Below are positions 62,090-64,000 of a DNA stretch of 64,000 nt, piece after piece (the first letter of the stretch is position 1; the number at the start of each line of letters is the position of its first letter). The notes beneath the pieces were generated by a model. That model was not told the origin of the DNA and searched no databases. It worked only from the letters and a program-made list of their open reading frames with translations. The position numbers were made by a program, and so were the translations under genes. This DNA is from Streptomyces antibioticus (lineage in GTDB: Bacteria > Actinomycetota > Actinomycetes > Streptomycetales > Streptomycetaceae). The DNA lies in NCBI RefSeq assembly GCF_001514065.1, contig NZ_KQ948425.1:748519-812518 (forward strand), in the 5' to 3' direction.

Positions 62090-62641
62090 ATGCGACGCAG
62101 CAGAACGACATGGGCCACCGTCGCACTCATGGGTGCGGCACTTGCCGTGGCCACGGTGCCCGCACAGGCCACCACCACCTGCCCCACCGGCTGGGGCAGC
62201 CTCGACAAGAGCCGCGCGGTCGGCACCACGGACTCGGTGACGAACGCCAGGACCGGCCGCCACACCTGCTACGACCGGTTCGTCGTCGACATACCCGGCG
62301 CCGACAAGGCCGAGCTCGGCTATTCCGTCCGGTACGTCAACAAGGTCCACCAGGACGGTTCGGGCCGCGTCATCCCGGTGGCGGGCGGAGCGGTCCTGGA
62401 GGTGCGGGTGACAGCACCCGCGTACGACATCGACACCGGCTCGCCCACCTATCCCGGCCGCGCAGGCCGCCCGCTCCCCGGCGTGGACCTCGACGGGTAC
62501 CGCACCTTCCGGGACGCCCGCTTCGCCGGCAGCTTCGAAGGGGACACGCAGTTCGGCCTCGGCGTCCGCACCCGGCTGCCGTTCCGGGTCCTGCGCGCCG
62601 ACGACCGGGTCGTGGTGGACGTCGCCCACGCCTGGAGGTGA
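62090..62641 (+). CDS. Secreted AMIN-like domain protein
   Basis: 183 residues from ATG 62090, preceded by GGGGGA. The signal peptide ends at VPAQATTT (about 28). The mature domain has CPTGWGSLDKS...TCYDRFVVDIPGADKAELGYSVRYVNKVHQDGSGRVIPVAGGAVLEVRVTAPAYD and ends in RLPFRVLRADDRVVVDVAHAW, as in actinobacterial AMIN-like proteins of unknown role; a Cys pair probably forms a disulfide. A possible ECF-type promoter lies upstream, suggesting an envelope-stress connection. Confidence 0.83.
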   Translation: MRRSRTTWATVALMGAALAVATVPAQATTTCPTGWGSLDKSRAVGTTDSVTNARTGRHTCYDRFVVDIPGADKAELGYSVRYVNKVHQDGSGRVIPVAGGAVLEVRVTAPAYDIDTGSPTYPGRAGRPLPGVDLDGYRTFRDARFAGSFEGDTQFGLGVRTRLPFRVLRADDRVVVDVAHAWR

Positions 62642-62652
62642 ACCGCGGAGTC

Positions 62653-63285
62653 CTACGCTCCCGTGTAGAAGGCGATCGTCGCCGCGGTCGTGGACTCGAC
62701 CGTCTTGGCGTCGGCGCCCGACGCGCGGTACGCCGTGCCCCAGGCGTTGCCGGAGATCGTCGCGCACCGCTTGCCCTCGTCGGAGAGCTGCCAGGCCACC
62801 GACTCCTCCTGGGTCATGGCGCCGCCCGCGAGATGCAGGCCGAGACCGAGGGACATCAGATCCCAGCCGACTCCGGTGGCGCCCGGGCCGAACTGATCCC
62901 AGAACGCGTCCGGTACGACGGCCACGTGCTCCAGCACGAACACGGTCCGCCCGTCACCCTCCGGCGTCAGCCGCACCTCGACCTCGCTGAAGCCCGGGTC
63001 GGGTCCGAACAGCCAGCTCACCCGCAGCCGCTCCGGCGCCACGCACTCGAGGATCTCGCCGCCCGCCTGGCCCTCCAGCTGGTAGTGGCCGCCGACCTTG
63101 AAGTCCCCGCTGACCGGCAGGAACCAGCGGCTGATCCGCTCGGGGGACGTGACCGCGTCCCAGACGTCGGCGATGTCGGCCTCGTAGGTGCGCCGCAGCA
63201 GGACGGTGCGGGCGTCGCCCGCGTCGACCTTGCGGGTGCCGACCTCCCGGTGCAGCCGCTTGATCTCCTCGACGAAGTCAGTCAT
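62653..63285 (-). CDS. SRPBCC/AHSA1-domain protein
   Basis: 210 residues. SRPBCC fold: VLLRRTYEADIADVWDAVTSPERISRWFLPVSGDFKVGGHYQLEG, then GEILECVAPERLRVSWLFG, GDGRTVFVLEHVAV and a C-terminal helical part WDQFGPGATGVGWDLMSLGLG. AHSA1-type proteins bind hydrophobic ligands; function unknown. Its start overlaps the 3' end of the ArsR gene by 8 bp, a very common actinobacterial ArsR-AHSA1 operon. Confidence 0.9.
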   Translation of the reverse strand: MTDFVEEIKRLHREVGTRKVDAGDARTVLLRRTYEADIADVWDAVTSPERISRWFLPVSGDFKVGGHYQLEGQAGGEILECVAPERLRVSWLFGPDPGFSEVEVRLTPEGDGRTVFVLEHVAVVPDAFWDQFGPGATGVGWDLMSLGLGLHLAGGAMTQEESVAWQLSDEGKRCATISGNAWGTAYRASGADAKTVESTTAATIAFYTGA

Positions 63286-63631
63286 CTCCGCTCGTTTCCT
63301 CTCTCAGTCTGCGCTCACGCCTGCCGCGCGCGAGCTCCGTCCCCAGCGCGTCGAGGCGCTGCTCCCAGAACCCCCGGAACCGGTCGAGCCAGGCGTCCAC
63401 CTCCCGGAGGGGCTCGGCCTGGACGGCGTACAGCCGTCGCGTTCCCTCGGCCCGGACGGACGCGAATCCGCTCTCCCGCAGCACCCGCAGATGCTGTGAG
63501 ACGGCCGGTTGGGAGATCCCGAACTCGCTCCGGATCACCGCGCTGACCTCGCCCGACGTCTGCTCACCGGTGGCGAGCAGCTCCAATATCCGGCGCCTGA
63601 CCGGATCTCCCAGTACGTCGAAGGCGTGCAC
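63278..63631 (-). CDS. ArsR family transcriptional regulator
   Basis: 117 residues from GTG 63631 (VHAFDVLGDPVRRRILELLATGEQTSGEVSAVI), then ISQPAVSQHLRVLRESGFASVRAEGTRRLYAV, the winged HTH. The C-terminal WLDRFRGFWEQRLDALGTEL helix is typical of ArsR regulators co-encoded with AHSA1 proteins. An in-frame GTG at 63655 would add eight residues but lies inside a direct-repeat operator, so the shorter start is preferred. It probably represses its own operon. Confidence 0.85.
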   Translation of the reverse strand: MHAFDVLGDPVRRRILELLATGEQTSGEVSAVIRSEFGISQPAVSQHLRVLRESGFASVRAEGTRRLYAVQAEPLREVDAWLDRFRGFWEQRLDALGTELARGRRERRLREETSGDD

Positions 63632-63652
63632 GATCCCGACTATGCCACGGCC

Positions 63653-63680
63653 CACTTATATAAGGCAACACTTAAGTAAG
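63653..63680. promoter_or_regulatory. Direct-repeat operator upstream of ArsR gene
   Basis: CACTTATATAAG (63653-63664) and CACTTAAGTAAG (63669-63680) are 12-bp near-repeats, each nearly palindromic, with a 16-bp period in very AT-rich DNA. A likely ArsR binding site and core promoter. Confidence 0.6.
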
Positions 63681-63685
63681 CGGCG

Positions 63686-64000
63686 TCAGTCGCCGCCCTC
63701 CCGGCGCAGGTACCAGACCGTGGCGGCGACTGCCGCCAGCCACACCCCCGTCACCGCGACCGGCCCGCCGATCAGCTCGCCGTACTTGTAGGCCGGGTCC
63801 GCGAGGGCCACGGCGAACCAGGCGACCAGCCCCCAGCCGGCGAGCGAGCGCGGCAGTGCGTGTCGCGCCCGGACCACGACGACGACGCCCGCGCCGACGC
63901 CGTAGAGCCCGGCCGCGAGCAGGGCGAGGGCGATCGCGGCGTCGAACGCGGGCTCGTCCCGGGTCGCCCAGACCTCATGCGCGGTCAGCACCGTGAAGGC
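63686..64000 (-). CDS. Small membrane protein (5' end possibly outside window)
   Basis: At least 101 residues from a GTG near 63991, but the frame remains open to the right edge, so the start may lie outside. Three hydrophobic segments are visible: AAIALALLAAGLYGVGAGVVVVV, LAGWGLVAWFAVALADPAY and PVAVTGVWLAAVAATVWYL. The C-terminus is charged (RREGGD). No family is recognised. Confidence 0.65.
   Translation of the reverse strand, partial: AFTVLTAHEVWATRDEPAFDAAIALALLAAGLYGVGAGVVVVVRARHALPRSLAGWGLVAWFAVALADPAYKYGELIGGPVAVTGVWLAAVAATVWYLRREGGD

Overview
The window is about 72% GC, genes are tightly packed, starts are ATG or GTG behind AGGAG-type sites, and codon third positions are almost always G or C. 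Together with the gene families present (DevRS/OsdRK-type two-component system, SpoIIE phosphatases, Tat-exported carbonic anhydrase, CebR box, secreted CBM2/ricin/LamG glycoside hydrolases), this points to the chromosome of a Streptomyces or a close relative. No rRNA, tRNA, CRISPR array or prophage was recognised.

Layout. 1-3385 is the 5' part of a secreted LamG/GH43 enzyme that runs off the left edge. 3653-5640 holds small housekeeping or stress genes (DUF1801, nitrobindin-like, DinB-like). 5768-7310 is an IS200/IS605-type element with an intact TnpB and a dead TnpA, inserted into a gene for an ARPP-2-like protein whose 3' part survives at 7314-8259. 8266-11996 carries GNAT, YceI, carbonic anhydrase, PPK2 and an ArsR regulator. 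12195-25811 is a coherent stress/dormancy island: roadblock/LC7 protein, flavohemoglobin, PAS-SpoIIE phosphatase, DevS-like kinase, DevR-like regulator, PPOX protein, DoxX, HTH-PPOX fusion, STAS protein, Acg-like nitroreductase, methyltransferase and GAF-SpoIIE phosphatase. It is threaded with copies of a palindrome, GGGCCG-NN-CGGCCC, often as pairs with centres 21-22 bp apart. This looks like the operator of the island's own DevR-type regulator.

25821-30578 has YCII, MFS, fructosamine-kinase-like and TerB genes, then a BlaI-type repressor next to a frameshifted M56 peptidase. 30897-32570 is a GH5/FN3/CBM2 beta-mannanase with a perfect CebR operator. 32724-42516 contains a TPR protein, a MarR/tautomerase divergent pair, GNAT, methyltransferases, a flavoprotein, a DUF4352-like protein and an FtsX/ABC pair next to a NarL-type two-component system (42739-44756).

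44760-48479 pairs a free-standing alanyl-tRNA-synthetase catalytic core and a second-type methionyl-tRNA synthetase around a hemerythrin. Each synthetase gene is preceded by a candidate short leader peptide containing the cognate residue (alanine-rich, and Met-Met) and a strong hairpin, which suggests attenuation.

48587-60467 is a sugar-utilisation locus: a LacI regulator with three perfect CGAACCGGTTCG operators, a binding-protein/two-permease ABC importer without its own ATPase, an MGH1-like glycosidase and two secreted clan-A-like glycosidases. The window ends with a nucleotidyltransferase, secreted proteins, an AHSA1/ArsR pair and a partial membrane protein.
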